Shown: in pieces, positions 7,921 to 15,266 of the stretch
Position numbering within the stretch: position 1 is the first letter of the stretch
How the letters are laid out: the number at the start of each line of letters is the position of its first letter
Assembly (NCBI GenBank): GCA_003223215.1
Contig: QHYH01000119.1
Location: 1-47,043 of the forward strand
Source of the DNA: Acidobacteriota bacterium
GTDB lineage: Bacteria > Acidobacteriota > Terriglobia > Acidiferrales > UBA7541
DNA length: 47,043 nucleotides
Direction: 5' to 3'
Position numbers and translations under genes: made by a program
The notes under the pieces: model-generated
Databases searched by the model: none
What the model was told of the DNA's origin: nothing
The model's input: only the letters and a program-made list of their open reading frames with translations

Positions 7921-10650
7921 GTGCAACGCCTCTTTCGTTACCTACCGACGTTGGCCTCGTTTTTAGCAGTTTTCGGAGCGGCCCCCCGCAACCTGCAGGA
8001 CTCGGCAGCTGGGATCCACCGCGCTCTAGTTCAACCAGCCTCTCCGGTGTCTTCGGTAACGCCTAGCGATGTCACCCGGGCAACGCTCGAGAACGGAATG
8101 AAAGTGGTGGTCATCCGAGACCCGCTGGCCCCGGTTGTAACCGTGGAGCAGAACTACCTGGTGGGAGGCAACGAATCACCAGAAGGATTTCCCGGAATGG
8201 CACACGCCCAGGAACACATGGTGTTTCGAGGCTGTGCTGGGCTGACGGCGGATCAGATCGCGGCGATTTTTGCCCGGTTGGGCGGATTCGAAAACGCTGA
8301 CACACAGCAGAACATCACACAGTACTTCTCGACGGTTCCGGCGGCGGACCTGGACATTGCTCTGCGGGTCGACTCTGCGTGTATGCGGGGCATTGATGAC
8401 TCAGAACAGGAGTGGGAGGAGGAGAAGGGCGCTATCGAGCAGGAGGTGGCGCGCGACCTTTCCAATCCGGCCTATAAATTCCTCAAGCGATTGAACGAGG
8501 ATATGTTTGCCGGCACGGTTTACACGCACGACGCGCTGGGGACGAAGGAATCCTTCGATGCGACCACGGGAGAAATGCTGAGGCAGTTCTACCGGCGCTG
8601 GTACGCACCGAACAACGCGATCCTGGTGATAGCCGGCGATGTGCAACCGGAGCAAGTACTGAACAAGGTCAAAGAGCTTTACGGCGGCATTCCCCGGAAG
8701 CAGCTGCCGCCGCGCCCCGAAATCAAATTGGCTCCGGTGAAGTCCGAAAGTTTCACGCTAGAAAGCAATCTCCCCTATTCGCTGGCCTTCATCGCCTATC
8801 GCGTGCCTGGCACTGACAGCCCAGATTTCGCGGGGACCAGGATCCTTGCCGATGTGCTCGCGAATGAGCGTGGAAAACTGTACGAAATGGTGCCGCAGGG
8901 AAAGGCCCTGCAGACCGATTTCGATCTCGAAGAGACGTATCGGAAGGCAAGCGTAGCGGTCAGTGTCGCGGTGCTGCCCGCGGGTCGTGACGCGGCCTCG
9001 GCAGTAGGAGAAATGCGGAAGATTCTTAACGACTATGCAACCAACGGACTGCCAACGGACCTGGTCGAAGCTGCTAAACGACGGATCATCGCCAGAGCCG
9101 AGTTTCACCGCAATTCCATTCCCGGGCTGGCTGACGCGTGGTCCGATGCTCTCGCCGGCAGGGGGCTGTATTCGCCGGATGAGGACGTCGATACGGCGAA
9201 ACTCGTCGAACTGCGAGACGTGAATCGCATCGCAAAGGAGTACCTCACCGACGCAAACTCGATTAGTGCGACGCTAATACCCGTGCCGGGCGGCGAGGCC
9301 GTTTCTCAAAAGGGTTTCGGACAAACGGAGCAGGTGACTTCTCCGCCAACCCGCACAGTCGAGCTGCCCGAATGGGCTTCATCACGGCTTATGGCACTTG
9401 AACTGCCGCCAACAGCGCCCCTGCCAGTGGAAACGGTACTGCCCAACGGCATTCGTCTCATCGTGCGGCAAGTGACGATAACTCCGACCATTACGGTGCG
9501 CGGCAAGGTGCGGCACAACGGCGAGACCGAGGCACCACGGGGCAAAGAGGGTGTCTCGGAGGTGCTCAACGAGCTCTTCTCATACGGAACAAAGACGCTG
9601 GACCGCATTGCTTTCCAAAAAGCGCTGGACGAAATCGCTGCCGAGCTGTCTGCCGGATACGACTTCTCCCTTGAGGTACGGAAGGAGGACTTCTCGCGCG
9701 GTATCGAACTGCTGGCCGACAACGAAATGAACCCTGCGCTGCCAGCTGAGGCCTTCGACATCACTCAGCGGCAATTGGCGCAATTCATCGCCGGTCGCAG
9801 CAAGAGCCCGGGCTATCGAACGGAACGCGCGCTCGCCAATGCCCTTCTGCCACAAAACGATCCTGGCCTCCGCGAGGAGACGCCGCAAACGGTGACTTCG
9901 CTGAAGCTCGATGATGTTAAGAACTATTACGCCAAAACCTTGCGTCCGGACCTGACGACAATTGTCGTAATTGGAGACACTACGCCGGACGAAGCGCGAG
10001 CGGTCGTCGAGAAATGGTTCGGGTCTTGGAAGGCCATGGGTGCACGACCGGACGTGGAGTTGCCTGCGGTGCCTCCAAACAAACCAACGGCAGCGACGGT
10101 GCTCGACCTAACCCAGCTGCAAGATTCCGTAAGCCTTTCTCAAATGGTTCCCATCAACCGGTTCGATCCCGACTACTACGCGCTCGCGCTTGGCAATCAC
10201 GTCCTCGGCGGAGGTTTTTATGCGACGCGACTCTATCATGATCTAAGGCAGACCACGGGGTATGTCTACAACGTGGATGTTGAACTGGACGCCAGGAAGA
10301 CTCGCGCCGTTTACACCGTGACCTACGCCTGTGATCCAAAAAACACGGCGAAGGCACACGGGCTGATCGAGCGAGACCTCATCGCCATGCAGAAGGACAA
10401 CGTCACTCCGGGCGAGCTCGAGCAGGCCAAGGCTCTGCTGCTGCGCCAGATTCCGTTGGCTGAATCGAGCCAGGAAACCATTGCCAACGGCCTTCTTGGG
10501 CGTGCTCAAATCGGCCTGCCGCTCGACGAGCCGCAGCGCGCGGCGAAACTGTACTTCGGCATGACAGCAAGCCAAGTGCGGGCGGCATTCGCAAAGTGGA
10601 TTCGTCCGGATGGGTTTGTGCAGATTGTCCGCGGACCAGCCTCCCATTGA
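7921..10650 (+). CDS. Secreted M16 zinc peptidase, double-length (active + inactive halves)
   Basis: The start is taken as GTG at 7921, because AGGAAGG lies six bases before it and the product begins with a good signal peptide (VQRLFRYLPTLASFLAVFG); the open frame begins 33 bases earlier. The 909-residue protein holds two M16 modules. The first has the inverted zinc motif HAQEH (about residues 95-99) and the downstream glutamates (EEEKGAIEQEV, about 168-178). The second (from about 460, LPNGIRLIVRQ) has SEVLNELF where the zinc motif should be, so it is non-catalytic and probably completes the chamber. The likely role is degradation of peptides in the periplasm or outside the cell. The same active/inactive pairing appears as two genes at 26421-29221. 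Confidence 0.92.
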   Translation: MQRLFRYLPTLASFLAVFGAAPRNLQDSAAGIHRALVQPASPVSSVTPSDVTRATLENGMKVVVIRDPLAPVVTVEQNYLVGGNESPEGFPGMAHAQEHMVFRGCAGLTADQIAAIFARLGGFENADTQQNITQYFSTVPAADLDIALRVDSACMRGIDDSEQEWEEEKGAIEQEVARDLSNPAYKFLKRLNEDMFAGTVYTHDALGTKESFDATTGEMLRQFYRRWYAPNNAILVIAGDVQPEQVLNKVKELYGGIPRKQLPPRPEIKLAPVKSESFTLESNLPYSLAFIAYRVPGTDSPDFAGTRILADVLANERGKLYEMVPQGKALQTDFDLEETYRKASVAVSVAVLPAGRDAASAVGEMRKILNDYATNGLPTDLVEAAKRRIIARAEFHRNSIPGLADAWSDALAGRGLYSPDEDVDTAKLVELRDVNRIAKEYLTDANSISATLIPVPGGEAVSQKGFGQTEQVTSPPTRTVELPEWASSRLMALELPPTAPLPVETVLPNGIRLIVRQVTITPTITVRGKVRHNGETEAPRGKEGVSEVLNELFSYGTKTLDRIAFQKALDEIAAELSAGYDFSLEVRKEDFSRGIELLADNEMNPALPAEAFDITQRQLAQFIAGRSKSPGYRTERALANALLPQNDPGLREETPQTVTSLKLDDVKNYYAKTLRPDLTTIVVIGDTTPDEARAVVEKWFGSWKAMGARPDVELPAVPPNKPTAATVLDLTQLQDSVSLSQMVPINRFDPDYYALALGNHVLGGGFYATRLYHDLRQTTGYVYNVDVELDARKTRAVYTVTYACDPKNTAKAHGLIERDLIAMQKDNVTPGELEQAKALLLRQIPLAESSQETIANGLLGRAQIGLPLDEPQRAAKLYFGMTASQVRAAFAKWIRPDGFVQIVRGPASH

Positions 10651-10655
10651 CCCAG

Positions 10656-10680
10656 TCCCGGCGACAGCCGGGATTTGGGC
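10656..10680 (+). terminator. Hairpin just after the M16 gene
   Basis: A perfect 7-bp stem TCCCGGC / GCCGGGA with a GACA loop begins six bases after the stop codon and is followed by a short TTT. It is a good stem-loop but a weak U-tract, so it could terminate transcription or protect the mRNA end. Confidence 0.5.
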
Positions 10681-10917
10681 CGACCAGGATTAGCATGGCC
10701 GCCCTCTTTTTCGTTCCGCTCATTCTTCAGGACCAGGCTGTTCCAAAAACTCAGGAAAGGGATTTTGGAACGCAATAGGGCTTCTCCTGGGCTGGTGGGC
10801 CACTTGGTCACAGCCTCCAGCGCTCCGTGGATTTTTGTCATCGCGACCTGCCACAAGGCGGGAATGCCTCTGCTGGTCGCCTAATCGCGTAGCGTGTTCG
10901 CGTCCCCTGTGGGCCGT

Positions 10918-11124
10918 TCACCGCTTGAGTTCAATTAGTTTCCGGAAGTCCAGATAGACATTCCGGCAAGACTCGCAACCACAATTGCCATTGCAGGGAT
11001 CAGGACACTCAGGTTTGCAGGTGCAGGGATACCGGGAGATTCCGTCGAAGTAGAAACCCTTGAAGTATTTATAACGGCTCAAGCCCTCTTTCGAGGGACG
11101 GTCTGAATATTCCTTACGGATCAT
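10918..11124 (-). CDS. Cysteine-rich 68-residue protein, unknown
   Basis: The start is the ATG at 11124, preceded by GGAGGAG at good spacing; the longer open frame to 11274 has no such site. The N-terminal half is basic and aromatic (SRYKYFKGFYFDG). Then seven cysteines fall within about 20 residues (CTCKPECPDPCNGNCGCESC), suggesting a zinc or iron-sulfur knuckle or a disulfide knot. There is no signal peptide, which favours a cytoplasmic metal site. It stands alone on this strand. No family is recognised. Confidence 0.6.
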   Translation of the reverse strand: MIRKEYSDRPSKEGLSRYKYFKGFYFDGISRYPCTCKPECPDPCNGNCGCESCRNVYLDFRKLIELKR

Positions 11125-11477
11125 GACTCCTCCCCCTCTCCCCCTCACTTCAGTTTCTTGTGGAAGAACGGAAAGGCGGCCTTCAAGAGAGCCTTGCTCC
11201 ATCGTGGCGGCAGGAGCGGCATGAACTGGAAAACGGAGATCGTGACCAGGATCAACCATAAAACGAACCTGCAAGTCCAGATGGCTGAAAGCCGTCAGGG
11301 TCAGGTGGGGCAGGGACTACCTGAAGCATAGGATGCATGGGCAGCGACCATGCCGGTGCTTCCTGCTGGAGTAAACAAACACAAAATCAAAAGTGGGTCA
11401 ACAGAACTAGGCACCAATTCCGTTCGCCGTCGGCGCGCCCTGTTTGGGAGCGATTTCTCTCCTTTTATTTCCTGTGT
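11125..11477. other. Intergenic, nothing recognised
   Basis: This is 353 bases between the Cys-rich gene and the 3' end of the hydrolase gene. Open frames here overlap known genes antisense and carry no features. Confidence 0.4.
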
Positions 11478-12743
11478 TCAAACCCAGTGATCGAACCAGT
11501 CCACCATTTTCCGCTGAGCCTGGAGGGGAAACTTGTGAGCGCCGTTGAAAAACAACGTGTCGAACCGCTCCGGCTTGCCGATCGCTTGATAGGACTGACG
11601 CAAGCTGTCAACGGCAGCCTTAACCCCGTCGGGAGGAAACAAGCTGTCCTGCTGTCCGTGGACCACGAGGAGCGCGCTCGGCATCGCCAGCGAGCCGATG
11701 TCCGGATAGTCCAAGTATTCGAGCAGACCAGGGACCATCCCCGAGGGAACCGTGTAAACCTCGTAGTGAGGGATCAAGTAGCGGAACGAGGTCATCCATC
11801 CCACCACGCACGCCGCTTTAATCCTCGGATCGAGTCCGGCGAGAAAGACGCTCCTCCAACCTCCGACTGAAAGCCCCGCACAGGCAATGCGATTCGGGTC
11901 GACTTCCGGACGTGTCTGCAAGTAATCCACGGTGCGAATATCGTCCCACACGAGCACGCCGCCCCAGGTGAATCCCGAGTGGAGAATATTCCGGAAAACC
12001 GTCTCTTCCGAGCTTCCGGTGCGCTGATTGATTTTGCGAATGATCTCTTCCGGCTCGTGCTTCGAACGATCGTTCGTGCCGCGCTCCAAGTCTTCATCAA
12101 GAATCAAGCGGCGCTCGCCGTGATAGAACATGTCGATCACGATCACGGCGTAGCCGCGCTGCGCGAGCAAGGCCGGAAAACTTACGCCGTCGTAATACTC
12201 CGTGCGATAGGCGGCGAGCATCGGGTGCTCGTTATCGGTTTCAACCAGCTTCTCCTTGCCCCAGTAGTAAAAGCCGCCGTGGTCATGCAACGCCACGACC
12301 GCAGGGACGGGGAATTTGGCGCGTTTGGGAATGAGGAAATAGCAGGGCACTTCCAGATCCGGAGTAGTCCAGAAGTTCAACCGCTCGCGCACGTAGTTGC
12401 CTTTATCCACGCGCTCGAGGATCCGAGGCCGAGGGTTTGTCACTTCCGGCCGGTAGGACATGAGCTCGAAGACTTTAGTTCGTGCTTTAGCCTTCCAAGC
12501 GTCGAGATCCTGTGGCTGGTGATGGAGAAAAGCAAGGGTCTGGTGCGTCTTTTCCTGTTGGTGCTTAACAAATGGGTACAGATTTCCAAGCGCCGAGCCC
12601 TTCCAGCGCTTGCTTTCGTCAGCCGTGGATCCGGCTTGCGATAGTGGAACAAAGGCTGAAGGTGCCTTTTCGGGTCGCCCCGCCTCGACGGCCAACGCGC
12701 TCAAGCCCCGCAAAAGCTCGCGTCGAGTAAGTGTTTGCCGCAC
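11478..12743 (-). CDS. Exported alpha/beta hydrolase (acetyl-xylan-esterase/dienelactone-hydrolase-like)
   Basis: The protein has 421 residues with a twin-arginine-like N-terminus (TRRELLRGLSALAVEAG), suggesting Tat or Sec export. The fold runs from about residue 120: oxyanion region ALHDHGGF, nucleophile elbow GLSVGG (Ser292), acid in HGQQDSLFPP (Asp366) and base in NGAHKFP (His403), so the catalytic triad is complete. Similar large hydrolases act on acetylated or esterified plant polysaccharides, but the substrate here is unknown. A GH18 remnant lies 2 kb away; there is no other glycan-degradation context. Confidence 0.82.
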   Translation of the reverse strand: MRQTLTRRELLRGLSALAVEAGRPEKAPSAFVPLSQAGSTADESKRWKGSALGNLYPFVKHQQEKTHQTLAFLHHQPQDLDAWKAKARTKVFELMSYRPEVTNPRPRILERVDKGNYVRERLNFWTTPDLEVPCYFLIPKRAKFPVPAVVALHDHGGFYYWGKEKLVETDNEHPMLAAYRTEYYDGVSFPALLAQRGYAVIVIDMFYHGERRLILDEDLERGTNDRSKHEPEEIIRKINQRTGSSEETVFRNILHSGFTWGGVLVWDDIRTVDYLQTRPEVDPNRIACAGLSVGGWRSVFLAGLDPRIKAACVVGWMTSFRYLIPHYEVYTVPSGMVPGLLEYLDYPDIGSLAMPSALLVVHGQQDSLFPPDGVKAAVDSLRQSYQAIGKPERFDTLFFNGAHKFPLQAQRKMVDWFDHWV

Positions 12744-12932
12744 GGCGCAGCTCCTTTATCGACGTAATCGAAGTCAGTGGTCAATTCTAGCGCCGGCTGA
12801 CCGCGCCAAAAAGCGGATCGGTCACGGCCACGGAAATATGGAAGCAACTTGTTGCTTGGCGGCCAGACAGCATTCGGGCTGACGCTGCACACAACGGCAC
12901 GGGAGTCAACCGGAGATCCCACCCATCTCAGT

Positions 12933-12974
12933 CTATGGCACTGTTGCGGAAGTCGCGCTGATGAGAAGTCTCAT
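12933..12974 (-). pseudogene. Stub of the PIN-like toxin partner of DUF433
   Basis: An ATG overlaps the DUF433 stop codon (ATGA at 12974-12971), exactly where the DUF5615/PIN-like toxin gene normally begins. It reads MRLLI, the usual start of such toxins, but then diverges and hits a stop after 13 codons. I infer that the toxin gene has been lost, leaving an orphan antitoxin. Confidence 0.4.
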
Positions 12975-13222
12975 CGTGTCTGGGCAATCACCAATTCCTT
13001 AGCATGCTCCAGCGCCGCGATGGCTGCCTGGCGTGTGACGAACGGAAACTCTTGCAAGAATTCGTCCAGAGTGTGACCGCCTTCGAGGTAATCGAGTAAG
13101 TTCTTGAAAGGCACGCGTGTTCCCAGGAATACTGGTATGCCGCCCAGGATTTCGGGATCACGAACGATAACCTTAGCCCCGGAGTCCATCTCCATTCTCT
13201 CCACTACGGATGAGTATATCAT
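12971..13222 (-). CDS. DUF433 antitoxin-like protein
   Basis: The protein is 83 residues. The DUF433 helix-turn-helix core is clear: VIVRDPEILGGIPVFLGTRV, then LLDYLEGGHTLDEFLQEFP and QAAIAALEHA. The true start may be one of the later Met codons (13195 or 13189), since DUF433 usually starts shortly before the DPEILGG segment. The family acts as the DNA-binding antitoxin for a PIN-like (DUF5615) nuclease encoded just downstream. Here only a 13-codon stub of that partner remains. Confidence 0.85.
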   Translation of the reverse strand: MIYSSVVERMEMDSGAKVIVRDPEILGGIPVFLGTRVPFKNLLDYLEGGHTLDEFLQEFPFVTRQAAIAALEHAKELVIAQTR

Positions 13223-13405
13223 TTGTGGGTGCTCGCGCCGATTGGCGCTTCTTGCCTTGTCAGGTACCGCCGCATTTCTCGTCTACTAGTCGTTCACGGC
13301 CGCGCCCACCGGTAAACACTTGGCGACTAATCATTACCTATCTGACCGCGCTGCTGTCGCCGATCGCCTAGGCAGAATCTTGTCGCCATGCGGGTTCGAA
13401 CATCA

Positions 13406-13585
13406 CTACCGACCACTCGCCTGCTGCGCACCGATAATCGAGGGGTTCAGGTCGAGATCTACACAGCCCGACATCGCGGCCATCTTCAAGTCATCGAAGA
13501 CCGTGAATGCTTTGTTACGTTCGATTGTCTCGGCAATGCGACAACCCAGCCGCAAGAAGCGCACCAGTCTGACCCGATAGTGCAT
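13406..13585 (-). CDS. Unrecognised 59-residue ORF
   Basis: An ATG frame at 13585 reads MHYRVRLVRFLRLGCRIAET and then a mixed helical stretch (NKAFTVFDDLKMAAMSGCVD). No good ribosome binding site is seen. It lies among decayed toxin-antitoxin genes, so it could be a fragment of one or a chance frame. Confidence 0.25.
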   Translation of the reverse strand: MHYRVRLVRFLRLGCRIAETIERNKAFTVFDDLKMAAMSGCVDLDLNPSIIGAQQASGR

Positions 13586-13723
13586 AGGCGGCGTGTGTCA
13601 CTCGACTGAGTCGAGCTCGTTTTGTAATTCTCGGTTTTTGGGGCCAGCTAGGGTTACCATGGCTGCCCGCTCTTTTCGCTGCCTTTCTTGCTTGTGGACT
13701 GCATTGTGGAGTAGACTCCACAT

Positions 13724-13957
13724 ATGGAAATAGTGCAGATCGTCCTCGACAAAAAGCTGTTGCGCGCAGCAGATGAAGCCGCCCGTCGCACCAAGCGGAA
13801 CCGCTCCGCACTGGTGCGTGATGCTCTCCGCGAGCACCTGCGGCGATTAGCAATCCGCGATCTGGAAGAACGCGACCGCGCCGGCTATTCCAAACAGCGG
13901 CAGACCCGCGATGAGGCAAGCGCGTGGGAAGCGGAGGCTGCGTGGCCGGCAGAATAA
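13724..13957 (+). CDS. mazE: Ribbon-helix-helix antitoxin (MazE-like)
   Basis: The protein is 77 residues. The N-terminus forms a ribbon-helix-helix DNA-binding fold (EIVQIVLDKKLLRAADEAAR, then NRSALVRDALREHL). The C-terminal tail (ERDRAGYSKQ...EAAWPAE) is of the kind that wraps the MazF toxin. It overlaps the toxin gene by 16 bases, so the two are translationally coupled and probably self-repressed. The sequence gives no sign of damage. Confidence 0.85.
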   Translation: MEIVQIVLDKKLLRAADEAARRTKRNRSALVRDALREHLRRLAIRDLEERDRAGYSKQRQTRDEASAWEAEAAWPAE

Positions 13958-14274
13958 GCCGAGGGGACGTTCGGCTTTACCAGTTTTCAACACCTGACAA
14001 GAAACGGCCTGTCGTGGTTCTCACGCGCGATAGCGCCGTTCCGTATCTATCCACTGTTACTGTGGCGCCGATCACGACCGCGATTCGCGGCGTGCCGTCC
14101 GAGGTTCTCCTCACGGAGGATGATGGCATGAAAACGCACTGCGCCGTAAATTTACACAATGTCGTGACCGTAACCCAGAATCGCTTAGGAAAACGAGTTG
14201 CACAGCTCAGTTCCCTAAGAATGGCGGAAATTTGTGCAGCGTTGCGCTTCAGCCTCGGTTGCGACGGCAGCTAG
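13942..14274 (+). CDS. mazF: MazF/PemK-type endoribonuclease toxin
   Basis: The start is taken as GTG at 13942, because GGAGG lies four bases before it inside the antitoxin gene; the frame is open from 13924. The 110-residue product has the MazF layout: ISRGDVRLYQF, then PDKKRPVVVLTRDSAVPYLS, then VTVAPITTAIRGVPSEVLL. These carry the Arg-Gly-Asp start, the PDKKRPVV strand and the conserved Ser/Thr-Arg pocket that cuts mRNA. It follows its MazE-like antitoxin. Its stop overlaps, tail to tail, the stop of the GH18 fragment on the other strand (CTAG at 14271-14274). Confidence 0.87.
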   Translation: MAGRISRGDVRLYQFSTPDKKRPVVVLTRDSAVPYLSTVTVAPITTAIRGVPSEVLLTEDDGMKTHCAVNLHNVVTVTQNRLGKRVAQLSSLRMAEICAALRFSLGCDGS

Positions 14275-14495
14275 CTTGGACCCTGTAGGTACTGTTCAAG
14301 GCCTGCCCCCATCGTTCTTACGATCGTGCCGTTGGCGTCGTCGTCTTTGAGTGCCCAGACAAACGCGCCCCCCAGACCGCCCGGCTCCCGTAGACGTACG
14401 TAAGCTGTCTTCAGCCACACGGTGACGGGATCGTCGTAGGACCAAAACGTTTGCCCGATGAGCGTGCGATACGTGATTACTCCCGGAGTCTGCAG
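14271..14495 (-). pseudogene. 3' fragment of a GH18 chitinase-like glycosidase
   Basis: A 74-codon open frame on the minus strand reads GQTFWSYDDPVTVWLKTAYV, then GGLGGAFVWALKDDDANGTI and ends properly with TAG. This is the C-terminal end of the GH18 TIM barrel, where the Trp in FVWAL closes the sugar site and the DD loop follows. The catalytic DxxDxDxE region is absent. The fragment begins exactly at the end of the TnpB relic (14495/14496), so the element inserted in, or deleted into, the gene. Confidence 0.65.
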
Positions 14496-14905
14496 TTGAG
14501 ACTCCCACGCCTAAAGACCGGGGATTCTTTGGAGTTACTAAGCAGCATTGCTGCTCGTCTCCAACGATGTTTCCTGCTTCACGGGCACATGCTTGAGTTC
14601 GCACCCAAGTCTTACTGTGCCTCCACAGGCGGATACCGAGCGTCCCTCGGCTAAGATTCGCAAACCTTCGACAAAGATATTGACGACAGCGTTTTCGTCT
14701 CGCTGGTGTTCCGTGCTGCAATGGCGGCACTTCCAACGGTCTTGGAGTTTGAGTTCGGCGTTCTTCTGATGGCAAACGCAGCACAACTTCGATGATGGGA
14801 AGAACGTGTCTACCTTAACGAGCGTCCTTCCATACCACTTGCATTTGTATTCCAGCATGCGGATAGAGTCACCGGAACCAGCGTCAGCGGCTGCGAACAC
14901 TGATT
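14496..14905 (-). mobile_element. Truncated IS200/IS605-type element with tnpB 3' part and right end (relic B)
   Basis: The right end (14496-14602) nearly repeats positions 21950-22058 on the other strand, including the tail of tnpB, the TAGTAACTCCAAAG segment, a G/C hairpin and the final GAGTCTCAA. The left part holds the tnpB fragment. The start of tnpB and the left end of the element are missing. The right end abuts the GH18 fragment at 14495, giving a precise junction. Confidence 0.7.
14538..14905 (-). pseudogene. tnpB: C-terminal fragment of TnpB (RNA-guided nuclease of IS605-type elements)
   Basis: About 120 residues are recognisable: IRMLEYKCKWYGRTLVKVD, FFPSSK, the zinc ribbon CCVC...CRHC, and HQRDENAVVNI with the last RuvC Asp. 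The first two RuvC acidic residues and the whole RNA-binding N-terminus are missing, so the protein cannot be active. The frame stays open upstream to 15044, but that part has no TnpB similarity I can see. It ends with KQETSLETSSNAA and a double stop. Confidence 0.75.
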
Positions 14906-15070
14906 CGTCATGGATACACCTCCGGACGGAAGCCACGAAATGCACGCGACTATAGACCTCTTTAGTGGTCGTGGCCACCGTAGTAGTCGCGAAGGAGGTC
15001 TTGCGCAGCGGCGCTGTGGAGCAATGTGGGGCTGCATGCGTCACAGACGAATGCGCGAACCGCGAGGCGC

Positions 15071-15202
15071 TGGCGAAGGATACTGCCGCGCGGGAAGGGG
15101 CGCAGCAAAATCCACGCCGCTAAAGGCTTTGGTCCTGAGAAGCTTCGCGATTTGCACTCTGACGTGTTGATCGCACTGACCGCCAGATCCTTAGATCCTT
15201 AG
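15071..15202 (+). pseudogene. C-terminal fragment of a PIN-domain toxin
   Basis: A plus-strand frame ending at TAG (15200-15202) reads GFGPEKLRDLHSDVLIALTA followed by RSLD. This matches the last helix of VapC-like PIN domains (LHxDxLIAxTAR), which carries a catalytic Asp. There is no start codon, and the upstream side meets decayed DNA near the TnpB fragment. Probably a relic; similarity was judged by eye. Confidence 0.4.
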
Positions 15203-15266
15203 GAGCGCGCCGAGTCACCTCAAATCGAGCGGATTTCGAATTGATCGCCAGCTGTGGACAAAGTGC

